Source: JAAYDK01 sp964543935 (GTDB taxonomy: Bacteria > Spirochaetota > Spirochaetia > Sphaerochaetales > Sphaerochaetaceae). From it: 23,129 nt of DNA. Below are positions 1 to 8,106 of this stretch, piece after piece. Both the position numbers and the translations under genes were made by a program. The stretch spans positions 1 to 23,129 of the forward strand of contig CAZJAK010000036.1 in NCBI GenBank assembly GCA_964543935.1. Reading direction: 5' to 3'. Each line of letters opens with the position of its first letter. Positions within the stretch are counted from its first letter, which is position 1. Under the pieces are notes generated by a model, which saw nothing but the letters and a program-made list of their open reading frames with translations, made no database searches and was not told the DNA's origin.

Positions 1-131
1 TGAACGGATTGAACTTGTTGGCTGGAAAGACCATAACCGTCGAGGCCGTCTGGCCGCAGAACATGCAATTCCCGACCAATTTACAGGACGCCGAGAGGGC
101 TTTCACCGCCAAGATCAGCTACAACAAGTAA
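1..131 (+). CDS. C-terminal fragment of an unidentified, probably secreted beta-rich protein
   Basis: An open frame enters from the left edge and stops at TAA 129-131. The last 42 codons are visible. The tail reads AGKTITVEAVWP, then FPTNLQDAERAF, and ends FTAKISYNK. The alternating polar and hydrophobic residues look like closing strands of a beta-sandwich. Only 36 bases separate its stop from the usher-like gene downstream, so the two are probably co-transcribed. From that position it could be a pilin-like subunit or another surface component handled by the usher, but the fragment is too short to assign a family. The function is inference from context only. Confidence 0.6.
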   Translation, partial: NGLNLLAGKTITVEAVWPQNMQFPTNLQDAERAFTAKISYNK

Positions 132-167
132 CGAGACCGGCTCTTGCTCGTACATTAGAAGGAATCC

Positions 168-3100
168 ATGGAATCGACGGAGAAAAAGCGACTTATAGTC
201 ATATTGGCCATAGTGTTGCTTTTTCTCGTCATGATCATGTTCTTGTCATTGTGCGCGACGCGCACAATCGAGCGACAAGGAGCCGTCGAGGCTCCGCAGA
301 CTTCCACAGTCCCTCTCGTGCAGCAGCAAGTGCAACCTGAACCGGTTGAACGTGTACACATACCCCAACCAGAACCTGTTCCCCAGTTTGAACCAATCGC
401 AATCGAGATTCCCGATGAGGCTCTTATCGAAGAAAGTCCTGCGGCGGTAACGGATGCACCGCCGCCTGCATATGGGCAACAACAAGTAGTCGAGGTTGTT
501 ATCCAACAACCGGCACTTCAGGTCGAGACTGAGCCGGTCGAGGCTGTTCCCGCATCCCCGATTGTAGACACCGAACCGGTATTCCCTGAAGCATCCGCTG
601 AAATTGAAGTGCCGGGAGAACCGGTGGTGCCGCTCGAGCCGGCTCCGTCCAGCATGGAAAAGCCCGATCGTGAGGCAGTCCCTCCCAGTGAGCTTGTCCC
701 TGCCCAGGTGCCAAAACCACTCGGAGAACCAGTACCCTCCCCAGATCCCGTCCCGCTTGCAACGCTCATGCCTCCGCTTGAGGTGGAGGTTGTGAGCGAG
801 CCCGTATCGGTTCAAGAGTCGGTGCCTGATGTGATGGGCAAACCGTCACAACAACCCGAACCTGCACCGCTTGCCATTCCGCAACCATTTTCCATCACCA
901 TTGAGCCCTATCCTGAACCTGAATTGATTCCAGAGGTACCAGTCAGGCAAGAAATAGAACCAATTAGACTTCCTGAACCGGTGACGGAGTCGACTGTCAT
1001 TACGGTCGAATCTGTCATCGTTGAACCTGAGCCTGAGCCGCTGGCTGTTGAACCTCTTTCGGAGCCTGAAAGCGCACCGATCGTGGTTGAAGCAGAGCCG
1101 ACCGCACCAACGGCCGAACTGGTTGAGGAAGCCGATCCTTGGGCCGATTTCTATGTGGCTGGCAATGAAGACTTGTCCCTGTTCGAGACAGGGGGGACTT
1201 ATTATGTGCCGTTGATCGTCAATAGNNNNNNNNNNNNNNNNNNNNNNNNNNNNNNNNNNNNNNNNNNNNNNNNNNNNNNNNNNNNNNNNNNNNNNNNNNN
1301 NNNNNNNNNNNNNNNNNNNNNNNNNTCGGTGACCAATACCATGCCGACCAGGTATGGATCATATCAGATGACGGGGACAAAGACCCTCGAACCAGCTGCG
1401 TTCAGCGTGTTTTCCAACGTCTCGGTCTACTCTTCGCTCGACCTCTCGAAGGACATGCTCGGCAATTGGAAATACGATAAATCTGGCCTGTTGAACATGC
1501 AGGTTTCCAACTCCATGTCGATCAAGGACGTTGCCGTCGATTTCAATTATTCGGCGGGTTTGCGCGGAGCCTATTCCGATGTGCTTGGATGGTCCACCGA
1601 TTTTAACGATTACTTCACCTTCCACGGGGTGCAAGGCTTCTACGATTTTGTCGACAAGAGCCTGCGGTTTGTGTTCGGTAACGTCAATGATTACCTCGGA
1701 TTCTCGACCGATTCGTTCGGATTCGCCTTGGAAAAGCGCTATTCGTACGGAAAGGTGCTTCCGAAGGGGCATCAGTATCAGTATGAGGTCTTGCTGGATG
1801 AACCGTCCACGGTTGAGATCTTTATCAACGAGCAAAGCGTATACAAACGGAGCCTGCAAGCTGGTACCTACCGTTTCAAGGATTTTATGTTCTCACAAGG
1901 CGCCAACCTGGCCAGGATCGTGGTGACGCCCGACTCGAACCCGGAAGGTTTCAAGGAATATTGGTTCGACATGGGCTACGATTCACGCTTGATGGCCAAG
2001 GGTGATAGCCTGTATTCACTGAGCCTTACATTCGATACCAGTGCCTATGGCATGACAGATTTTCTCGAAGATGTGGCCACGTTCGACTTTGTCAGCATCG
2101 GGACGAATCTCGCTACCAGCCTTGGGGCTTTCTCCGCGCGGGTTTTCCAGCAAGCCGGGCTGACCGATTCTTTCACCGGTTCTTATGACGCCACGATAGC
2201 TCCGGGTGGCTTCCACCTGGGGCTCTCGGGAATCCTCGCCACAGCCGTTGGATCGTTTAGCGGGACTTTCAAGACAAGCCTGATCAAAAACCTGGACCCC
2301 GGTTTCAGCTTCGACCTCAACCACCGCATCTCGTTCTCCGAGGAGTCTCCGATCACTTCGGTCGATACTTCGTTGGGCTATACCACTAAGGATTATACCT
2401 CCAATCTCAATGCTGGTTCGGGAGGTTCGGCCGATTCGATCGCCGCTGCCCTTTCATTGGTGGGCCGCCTGAGCAAGACCGTCCGCTTGTCGCTGAACGG
2501 TTCGTTGGCCTGGTCGTTCGACAATGCCACCCCGACATGGCGTATTACCGCCAGTAGCGGCTATGCGTTGTTGCAAAACCTCTCGGTCAGTGGGTCGATC
2601 AGTGTGAATTCAGTCGTGTCGGGACCGGCCCAAGTCCGTGGGCAGATTGGTGTCAACTATACCTTCAGCCCGTCACTCGGGTTCTCGCTTTCATCCGACT
2701 TGGCCGACGCCAATTACCTTTCGGCTTCATGGAAACCGGCCGGTGGAGCTCATGGCAGTTTCCAATTCTCCCTCAGTGGTATCGATTGGAACGATCCGTT
2801 GGACCATCAAGGGACGATGACCTATGCCTTGAACACGAAGTTGCTCGGCATGACGGTTCGTCAGAATTATGCCCAGAAGTTTGAGCGGTTCACCACGAGC
2901 GTCTCCTTGGGCACCTCGTTCGCCTATGCCGACGGGTTGTTGGGAATATCCCGTTCAGTTGCCGACAACTTCTTGCTCGTCAAGGCTGGTGGGGAGTTGG
3001 CCAAGGGCGGTATCGCGGTAACGCGCACCATGTCGAGCCAACCCGACCAGCTGCCGTCGTTGTTCGGCACCTCGGCATACACGGCGATATCTCCCCATGT

Positions 3101-3929
3101 GAAGAACAACGTGGTCATCTATGGGACCAGTGATTCGGCCATCGGTAGCAGTGAATCTTTCATCTATGATTTCACCCCGCGGCCACGGCAAGGTTATAGC
3201 CTGCGGATTTCTGCCGATGCCACCTATACGGTGGTAGCCTCGCTGTTGCAAAGCGATGTGAAAGCCTATTCACGCTATACGGCCCCGGTAGCGAAGGTCG
3301 AGAAAGATGAAAGCGGTGCCGAGTACCTGATCGAGGACGAGTCGTTGTACTTGTTCACCGATGAGAACGGATTTTTCTTAATCAGCGGTCTGAAGACTGG
3401 AGCCTACGAGATCAGTCTGTATTTGCCTGGCAGCACCGAGGACGACGAGCCGTTGCGCCTGCGCTTCTTTATTGAAGCAGATCCGCGCGATGAGGATAAA
3501 CGGGTGCTGGTGCTGCAAAACTTCAACGCCGAACGAGTGGCTCAGGAACTTGAGGATGAGGAATTCGCCCGGATGGCTCAGGAGTTGGCCCGTTTTGAAT
3601 CCGGTGTGCTCGATTACGATGGCACATACCACCTGCAGGTGGAACAAATGCTGACCGAGGTGCAATTCTGGGACGAGTATTATCCAAGACGCTTGCTTCG
3701 CGAAACCGTGACAGTCGGGACTTCCGATACCTCTGTGGTCATGATCCGCGAACCTTCACTCTCCGCTTTGGACAAGATGCGTGAGGTTCGTGACGCTCGC
3801 TTGCAGCCTCTCGCCCAGTTGTCACAAGCATTGAAGGTCAACCTCCAACTGATTCTGCCCGAGCTTGCCGGCCAGCGGCCTGCGGCGACCACTCAGCCCT
3901 ATTCGACCTATACCACACAAGCTCCCTGA
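168..3929 (+). CDS. Usher-like outer-membrane protein with N-terminal membrane anchor and Pro/Glu-rich linker (interrupted by assembly gap)
   Basis: The ATG at 168 follows AGAAGGAATCC, an acceptable ribosome site. Residues 9-30 are one hydrophobic segment. Residues about 31-330 are a Pro/Glu/Val/Gln-rich linker with many 'PEP' and 'EPV' units, resembling the periplasm-spanning part of TonB. After the gap come several hundred beta-rich residues. Around 546-626 there is a usher-like block: PSTVEIFINEQSVYKRSL, AGTYRFKDF, ARIVVTPDSN, then RLMAKGDSLYSLSL, matching the order 'vdVyvNG..v, GpF.i.dl, v.V.D..G, llr.Gl..Ysls' of the fimbrial usher family (PF00577). Near 1061-1090, TDENGFFLISGLKTGAYEISL resembles the C-terminal domains of ushers. 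Cys29 in LSLC could instead be a weak lipobox. The 34 unknown residues (1226-1325) come from a 100-N filler, so the join may be coincidental and two genes cannot be excluded. I recognise the usher resemblance by eye; the fusion architecture is unusual. Confidence 0.7.
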   Translation: MESTEKKRLIVILAIVLLFLVMIMFLSLCATRTIERQGAVEAPQTSTVPLVQQQVQPEPVERVHIPQPEPVPQFEPIAIEIPDEALIEESPAAVTDAPPPAYGQQQVVEVVIQQPALQVETEPVEAVPASPIVDTEPVFPEASAEIEVPGEPVVPLEPAPSSMEKPDREAVPPSELVPAQVPKPLGEPVPSPDPVPLATLMPPLEVEVVSEPVSVQESVPDVMGKPSQQPEPAPLAIPQPFSITIEPYPEPELIPEVPVRQEIEPIRLPEPVTESTVITVESVIVEPEPEPLAVEPLSEPESAPIVVEAEPTAPTAELVEEADPWADFYVAGNEDLSLFETGGTYYVPLIVNXXXXXXXXXXXXXXXXXXXXXXXXXXXXXXXXXXSVTNTMPTRYGSYQMTGTKTLEPAAFSVFSNVSVYSSLDLSKDMLGNWKYDKSGLLNMQVSNSMSIKDVAVDFNYSAGLRGAYSDVLGWSTDFNDYFTFHGVQGFYDFVDKSLRFVFGNVNDYLGFSTDSFGFALEKRYSYGKVLPKGHQYQYEVLLDEPSTVEIFINEQSVYKRSLQAGTYRFKDFMFSQGANLARIVVTPDSNPEGFKEYWFDMGYDSRLMAKGDSLYSLSLTFDTSAYGMTDFLEDVATFDFVSIGTNLATSLGAFSARVFQQAGLTDSFTGSYDATIAPGGFHLGLSGILATAVGSFSGTFKTSLIKNLDPGFSFDLNHRISFSEESPITSVDTSLGYTTKDYTSNLNAGSGGSADSIAAALSLVGRLSKTVRLSLNGSLAWSFDNATPTWRITASSGYALLQNLSVSGSISVNSVVSGPAQVRGQIGVNYTFSPSLGFSLSSDLADANYLSASWKPAGGAHGSFQFSLSGIDWNDPLDHQGTMTYALNTKLLGMTVRQNYAQKFERFTTSVSLGTSFAYADGLLGISRSVADNFLLVKAGGELAKGGIAVTRTMSSQPDQLPSLFGTSAYTAISPHVKNNVVIYGTSDSAIGSSESFIYDFTPRPRQGYSLRISADATYTVVASLLQSDVKAYSRYTAPVAKVEKDESGAEYLIEDESLYLFTDENGFFLISGLKTGAYEISLYLPGSTEDDEPLRLRFFIEADPRDEDKRVLVLQNFNAERVAQELEDEEFARMAQELARFESGVLDYDGTYHLQVEQMLTEVQFWDEYYPRRLLRETVTVGTSDTSVVMIREPSLSALDKMREVRDARLQPLAQLSQALKVNLQLILPELAGQRPAATTQPYSTYTTQAP
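1226..1325. other. Assembly gap, 100 Ns (conventional unknown-length gap)
   Basis: Exactly 100 Ns interrupt the usher-like gene just after the residues GTYYVPLIVN. One hundred is the usual filler for a gap of unknown size, so the real missing length is not known. The frame happens to agree on both sides, which has a one in three chance of occurring randomly. Confidence 0.95.
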
Positions 3930-3945
3930 TCAGCTTCCTGTTCGC

Positions 3946-3974
3946 TTGATACGAAATTGATTTAGGAGTAACAT
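3946..3974 (+). promoter_or_regulatory. Putative promoter of the V-ATPase operon, leaderless geometry
   Basis: TTGATA at 3946-3951 is followed by a 17-base spacer and TAACAT at 3969-3974. The -10 hexamer ends six bases before the ATG at 3981, so transcription would begin at or near the A of the start codon. The only ribosome-site-like sequence, AGGAG at 3964-3968, lies 12 bases from that ATG, which is too far to be ideal. Transcription could also read through from the usher gene. Confidence 0.4.
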
Positions 3975-3980
3975 GCAGCC

Positions 3981-4316
3981 ATGCGAAGCGAGCTCATCAA
4001 CGACATTCTCTCCGTCGAGACGGAGGCCGAGCGTATTGTGCAATCGGCTAAGGAGGAGTGTCGCCGTAGGTTGGCCACGGCCCACGAACAAGGCGAAGCA
4101 TTGGTGAAAGCAACCGTCGACGAGGCTCGTGCCCGGCGGTTTGCTGCTTTGGAATCGGCCCAGAAGGAATCGAACGGACGAGTTGCTGCGTTCCAAGCAG
4201 CGGTGGTGGCCCAGTCAGAGTGCATGGCCGACGACAGCGAACGCTTGGAACGGGCTGTGCAACACCTGCTTGCATTGTTGAGTTCCTCCTCCTGTACGGA
4301 GGACCACGGAAGATGA
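3981..4316 (+). CDS. V/A-type ATP synthase subunit H/G-like peripheral-stalk protein
   Basis: A 111-residue, charged, Ala/Glu/Arg-rich protein that is almost entirely heptad-like helix up to about residue 100. Such a helix at the head of a V-ATPase operon fits the G/H subunit, which pairs with subunit E to form the peripheral stalk holding the catalytic head against rotation. An in-frame TAG at 3963-3965 makes 3981 the first possible ATG. The stop overlaps the start of subunit C (ATGA at 4313-4316). The Ser/Cys-rich tail (SSSSC) is unusual. Identification rests on size, coiled-coil composition and operon position rather than on a catalytic motif. Confidence 0.75.
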   Translation: MRSELINDILSVETEAERIVQSAKEECRRRLATAHEQGEALVKATVDEARARRFAALESAQKESNGRVAAFQAAVVAQSECMADDSERLERAVQHLLALLSSSSCTEDHGR

Positions 4317-5389
4317 TCAGTCCAGTCCGTAGATATGGTTTCATCAACGCGAAACTGCGGGCTCGGATTGGATCGATGCTGGACGAAGCAAAAATCGATG
4401 CATTGCTACGGGTCGCTTCGCTTGAAGAATTCTTGCAACAGCTCAAAGACACTCCTTATGCTCATCTGGCTGAGACGTACGACCGAACCGGTGACATCCA
4501 ACAGGTCGAAGCGCAGTTGTTCGAACGGGAAGTGACGCTACATCGCGAAGTCGCATCGTTGCTCGAGGGGAAACACGAGCGTCTTGTTTTGGCGTTGACC
4601 CGCAAGCTGGAGGTGGAGAATCTCAAAGGCGTCCTCCGTTTATGGTTCAGCAATTCCATCAAAGGTCAAAATATAACGTACCGCTACGGGTATCTTTACC
4701 ATTCGGTGGTAGTCGATCCGATCGATTGGAGCCGAATTGTCAATGCGTCTCATTGGCATGAGGTCGCACTGGCGTTGGAGCATACCGTGTACGCCGATGT
4801 GCTTGCGACACTCGACTCCGACACCATCGCCAAAGACGGCATGTTCGCCCTGGAAACGGCTTTGGACCGTTCGTGGTTCAAGCAGGCTCGTGTATCGGCT
4901 TCTCAGATGCCAACGCGGGATCGCAGAATTTTGCAAGCCGTGTTGGACAACGACGCCGATCTGAAGAACATCATAAACTTGGTGCGCTACGGATGGCTCT
5001 ACCGGCTTCCTTCAGCTCAGTTGCAGGACTTGATGTTCGAAGGGGGGAGAGTATGTGGTTCCAAGGAATTCATCGACTATTTGGCAAGTCCTCCAGAGAA
5101 TCGTTCACCGATCACTCTGGTGAGAAAGTATTACCCCAAATTAGCAGCCAAGCTGGCAGAAGAACATGAATCCAACCCGGTCGCCAAGCAGATTGTGCAA
5201 GTCGAACGGTATCTGGGTACGGTGAGAAGACAAGAGCATATGGCGATGTTGCGGGGAAACCCTTTCAACATAGGGACCATATTGGCCTACTTTTTCCTCT
5301 GTGAGCGTCAAGATAAAATGATCCGGGCGATCATGAACGGTCTCTATTACGGTTGGGATGCCCAGACCATCAGGGGGTTCGCGCTATGA
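4313..5389 (+). CDS. atpC: V/A-type ATP synthase subunit C
   Basis: A 358-residue protein of the V-ATPase C family (subunit d in eukaryotes), the cone-shaped helical socket that connects the central stalk to the membrane ring of K subunits. Recognisable family features are the N-terminal YGFINAKLRARI, repeated Arg/Lys-rich helices such as LEVENLKGVLRLWF, and the C-terminal NPFNIGTILAYFFLCERQ with Glu/Arg facing the ring. ATG at 4313 is chosen over an upstream ATG at 4220 because it overlaps the H stop as ATGA, follows GGAGG at 4298-4302, and begins with the family's usual sequence. It overlaps subunit I in the same ATGA way at its end. In many V-ATPase operons C lies between E and F; here it precedes I. 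Confidence 0.92.
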   Translation: MISPVRRYGFINAKLRARIGSMLDEAKIDALLRVASLEEFLQQLKDTPYAHLAETYDRTGDIQQVEAQLFEREVTLHREVASLLEGKHERLVLALTRKLEVENLKGVLRLWFSNSIKGQNITYRYGYLYHSVVVDPIDWSRIVNASHWHEVALALEHTVYADVLATLDSDTIAKDGMFALETALDRSWFKQARVSASQMPTRDRRILQAVLDNDADLKNIINLVRYGWLYRLPSAQLQDLMFEGGRVCGSKEFIDYLASPPENRSPITLVRKYYPKLAAKLAEEHESNPVAKQIVQVERYLGTVRRQEHMAMLRGNPFNIGTILAYFFLCERQDKMIRAIMNGLYYGWDAQTIRGFAL

Positions 5390-7398
5390 GTCTGTTTACT
5401 GTTCCGATGCGGTTGCTCACCGCCGTTGTGTTGGAAAACAAGAGCAACCTGGTGGTCCAAGAGCTCCTGCGTTTGGGAGTGCTCGATTTCATTCATGTCG
5501 AAACCTTGGTCCCGGAGCAAGCCTCCAGCCTGCTGTCTGACCGTAAGCATGATCAGAGCGTCCAGTTGGCCGATGTGCGCAACCGCATCGAGGCCCTCTA
5601 TCGTCAGGGTGGTTTCGAGATCCCTGGACCGAAGCGGCTCGATTTGGCCAAACTCAGCACATTGAATCTGAGCGACTACACCCGCCAACTCGATGCTCTA
5701 CTGGATGACGTGCAGGTTTTGCGGGAACAGCAAAAGAATCTCAGCCAAACAGCGGTGCGGTACGATGAACTGGCCCAGTATTGCCAAGAAGGCAATCTCG
5801 ATTATCTGGACATCCGGGTGGGGCATGCCGAACGGGGCGACCTCGATACCCTTGAAGCCCGCTTGGCTCCGTTTGCCCATGTGGTGCTCCACGCTGAATC
5901 TGACCATCAGGCGGTGGTCCTGACCCTCAGGCGCGATGGCAGTCAGACTACGCCGTTGCTAGATAAATTCGGTTGGGTGGAAAGCGTCAAGGTCTCAGAA
6001 CAGCGTAATGCTCTCAAGCGTTTGGTGGATGCCTTGCAGATGAAACGACACGAGTTGAGACAAGAAGTCGAATCGGTCAAAGCGGCCATCCTCGAGCGCA
6101 TACAGCATGATGAGGCTCTATTGGACGACATGTGGTGCAACGTCCGCATGCACGAACTCATCGGGCAAATCGAAGCCAATTTTTCCCATACCCGTAACAC
6201 GACCATCTTCTCGGGGTGGGTTCCGGCGGAACATTCACATGCTCTGGAGAGCGCCATCCGCTCGGCCAGCGGAGGGCAGTGCGTGATTGAATGGATCGAT
6301 GCGAAAAGCATGCCAAGGACCGACATCCCTGTTGCGGTCCAAGAGATCCCGGCCCTCTCTCCGTTTCAGAAAATGGTTGAGAACTACCACATTCCCGAGT
6401 ACGGGACGATCAATCCGACCATGTTCGTCGCCATCACCTACATGGCCATGTTCGGGTTGATGTTCGGCGATGCGGGACAGGGTCTGGTCATCTTCTTGTT
6501 AGGTTTGTTCAAGACCCTTCGTTTTAAGAAAAGCGCTGATCCTACCGGTGCAGGCAAGATGATCACTGCCAACCTCAGCAAGTTGTTCATGTTCTTGGGT
6601 GTCGCATCGATGGTTGCAGGGATTCTGTTTGGATCGTATTTCGGTTTCCCGTGGTTTGAGCCGTTGTGGTTCGACTACCATTCGGCTGTGATGGGAGGAC
6701 ATAATGCCTCCTCGGTCGCCCATGATGTCTATTGGATTCTGGGATTGACCATTAAGTTCGGCATCGTCGTGATTGCGTTGGGCCTTGTCTTGAACTGGAT
6801 CAATTTGACGCGTAAGCGTGATTGGTTCAACCTGCTGTTCGACAAGAACGGGCTGCTTGGTGGATGGATGTTCGCCATCGGGGTGTGGGCGGCCTTCGCG
6901 TTCGTCGGTTCGGGGTACAAGAGCTTCCCGGATGGCTGGTTCCTTCCGGTCGCGCTGTTCGTCCCGGCCATTGCTTTCCTCTTCAAGGTTCCATTGAAGC
7001 ACAGTGTGTTCAACATCGATGCTCACGAGAAAAAAAGCCTCGGCGGGTTGTTGATGGACTCGGTGATGGAGTGGGTTGTCGACATGCTCGAGATTTTCTC
7101 GGGATTCTTGGCCAACACACTCTCCTTCATGCGGGTAGCCGGGTTGGGCATCGCCCACGTGAGCTTGATGGCCGCTTTCGCGCAAATGGCCGCCTTGGTC
7201 GGAGGTGGTGTGCTTGGAGTCGTGGTGATGGTGGTGGGAAACGCTTTGGTCATCGCTTTGGAGGGGTTGTCGGCAGGAATCCAGTCGTTGCGGTTGAATT
7301 ACTACGAGTTCTTCTCCAAGTATTATACGGGAAAAGGTTATGCATATAATCCAGTCGCATTGCATCCCCATGCGGGACGGCAGTCCGACCGGATCTGA
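5386..7398 (+). CDS. atpI: V/A-type ATP synthase subunit I (membrane a-subunit)
   Basis: A 670-residue protein of the V-ATPase 116-kDa/subunit I family, the stator membrane subunit that forms the ion path against the K ring. Residues 1 to about 340 are soluble and helical, with coiled-coil arms near 95-115 and 200-250. From about 350 on there are several membrane segments starting at PTMFVAITYMAMFGLMFGDAGQG, a family hallmark, and ending with a segment around ANTLSFMRVAGLGIAHVSL that carries the conserved Arg facing the K-ring carboxylate. The C-terminal QSLRLNYYEFFSKYYTGKGY is also typical. ATG 5386 overlaps the stop of subunit C (ATGA) and follows AGGGGG at 5371-5376. A longer start at 5353 lies inside subunit C and is disfavoured. 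Confidence 0.95.
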   Translation: MSLFTVPMRLLTAVVLENKSNLVVQELLRLGVLDFIHVETLVPEQASSLLSDRKHDQSVQLADVRNRIEALYRQGGFEIPGPKRLDLAKLSTLNLSDYTRQLDALLDDVQVLREQQKNLSQTAVRYDELAQYCQEGNLDYLDIRVGHAERGDLDTLEARLAPFAHVVLHAESDHQAVVLTLRRDGSQTTPLLDKFGWVESVKVSEQRNALKRLVDALQMKRHELRQEVESVKAAILERIQHDEALLDDMWCNVRMHELIGQIEANFSHTRNTTIFSGWVPAEHSHALESAIRSASGGQCVIEWIDAKSMPRTDIPVAVQEIPALSPFQKMVENYHIPEYGTINPTMFVAITYMAMFGLMFGDAGQGLVIFLLGLFKTLRFKKSADPTGAGKMITANLSKLFMFLGVASMVAGILFGSYFGFPWFEPLWFDYHSAVMGGHNASSVAHDVYWILGLTIKFGIVVIALGLVLNWINLTRKRDWFNLLFDKNGLLGGWMFAIGVWAAFAFVGSGYKSFPDGWFLPVALFVPAIAFLFKVPLKHSVFNIDAHEKKSLGGLLMDSVMEWVVDMLEIFSGFLANTLSFMRVAGLGIAHVSLMAAFAQMAALVGGGVLGVVVMVVGNALVIALEGLSAGIQSLRLNYYEFFSKYYTGKGYAYNPVALHPHAGRQSDRI

Positions 7399-7423
7399 AT
7401 AAGTTTTGTCAGGAGGGTTCATC

Positions 7424-7786
7424 GTGACCACAAAAACGTTTAGGAAAAGAATCGGACTTTCATTGGTGCTGACGGTGCTGGCTTTGGTCCTTTCGGCGAC
7501 CGTGTTCGCCCCGCCGCTGTTTGCAGCGGAGACTACATCGACCGGGATCGTCCAAGCAGTTGCCGCTGATCCGCAGTTGAAATGGGTAGTCATTGCCGCC
7601 GCTATCGCCTTCAGCGTTGGAGCTCTTGCTGCCGGCATAGCCATCAGCAATGTCGGCTCAGCTGCCATGGGAGCCATCAGCGAGAAGCCTGAGATTGCCT
7701 CGCAGGCCTTGATCTTCATCGCGTTGGCGGAAGGCTTGGTCGTCTTCGGTTTCATCACCGCCCTGATGATACTGGGCAAGATTTAA
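7424..7786 (+). CDS. atpK: V/A-type ATP synthase subunit K (membrane rotor ring)
   Basis: A 120-residue rotor-ring proteolipid. Residues 9-34 form a signal-peptide-like hydrophobic stretch ending PPLFA before AET, so the mature protein could begin near residue 35. Two ring helices follow: WVVIAAAIAFSVGALAAGIAI, with the small-residue packing face, and ALIFIALAEGLVVFGFITALMIL, which carries the ion-binding Glu103. The loop SAAMGAISEKPE between them is the usual contact with the central stalk. I chose GTG at 7424 because AGGAGGG at 7411-7417 precedes it at the right distance; a TTG at 7406 would add six residues and place the ribosome site inside the gene. Ion specificity (proton or sodium) cannot be read with confidence. 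Confidence 0.93.
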   Translation: MTTKTFRKRIGLSLVLTVLALVLSATVFAPPLFAAETTSTGIVQAVAADPQLKWVVIAAAIAFSVGALAAGIAISNVGSAAMGAISEKPEIASQALIFIALAEGLVVFGFITALMILGKI

Positions 7787-7803
7787 CTTGGCGGATTGCT
7801 GCA

Positions 7804-8106
7804 ATGAGGTATTTCGTCATCGGAGATGAGGATACGGTGCTCGGTTTCTCTTTGGTCGGCACTCAAGGCATGGTCGCTTCCACTGCGACGGAAGCGCAGG
7901 AAGCCTTGACCAAAGCACTCGAGAATCGTGAATACGGTATCATCGTCATCACACAGGACGTGGCCGATATGATTCGACCGGTGGTTGACCGATACCTGTT
8001 CAGTGAGACGTTTCCGTTGATCGTTGAAATCACCAACAGGGCCACCCGCGGGAAATCGAAAGATCTGCGGGCCTTGGTCAATGAGGCGATAGGAGTCGCG
8101 TTATGA
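7804..8106 (+). CDS. atpF: V/A-type ATP synthase subunit F
   Basis: A 100-residue protein of the V-ATPase F family, a small Rossmann-like subunit bound to subunit D in the central rotor stalk. The family start is clear: MRYFVIGDEDTVLGFSLVG, then YGIIVITQDVADMIRP and FPLIVEITNR near the end. It begins 17 bases after subunit K and its stop overlaps the start of subunit E by ATGA at 8103-8106. Length is normal for the family. Confidence 0.95.
   Translation: MRYFVIGDEDTVLGFSLVGTQGMVASTATEAQEALTKALENREYGIIVITQDVADMIRPVVDRYLFSETFPLIVEITNRATRGKSKDLRALVNEAIGVAL

Noticed and set aside
246..815. Arg/Leu/Cys-rich open frames opposite the Pro/Glu-rich linker
   Set aside because: These arise from repetitive codons of the linker and show no protein-like features beyond composition.
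168..1225. A true TonB protein in the first part of the large gene
   Set aside because: The anchor and Pro/Glu linker resemble TonB, but the C-terminal TonB domain with its YP motif is not seen, and no ExbB or ExbD gene is nearby.
6499..7779. 426-codon open frame on the - strand opposite subunits I and K
   Set aside because: It lies opposite two well-recognised V-ATPase genes, has low-complexity composition (Met, Ala, Thr, then His/Gln/Asp rich) and no recognisable domain. It is an effect of codon bias in the real genes.
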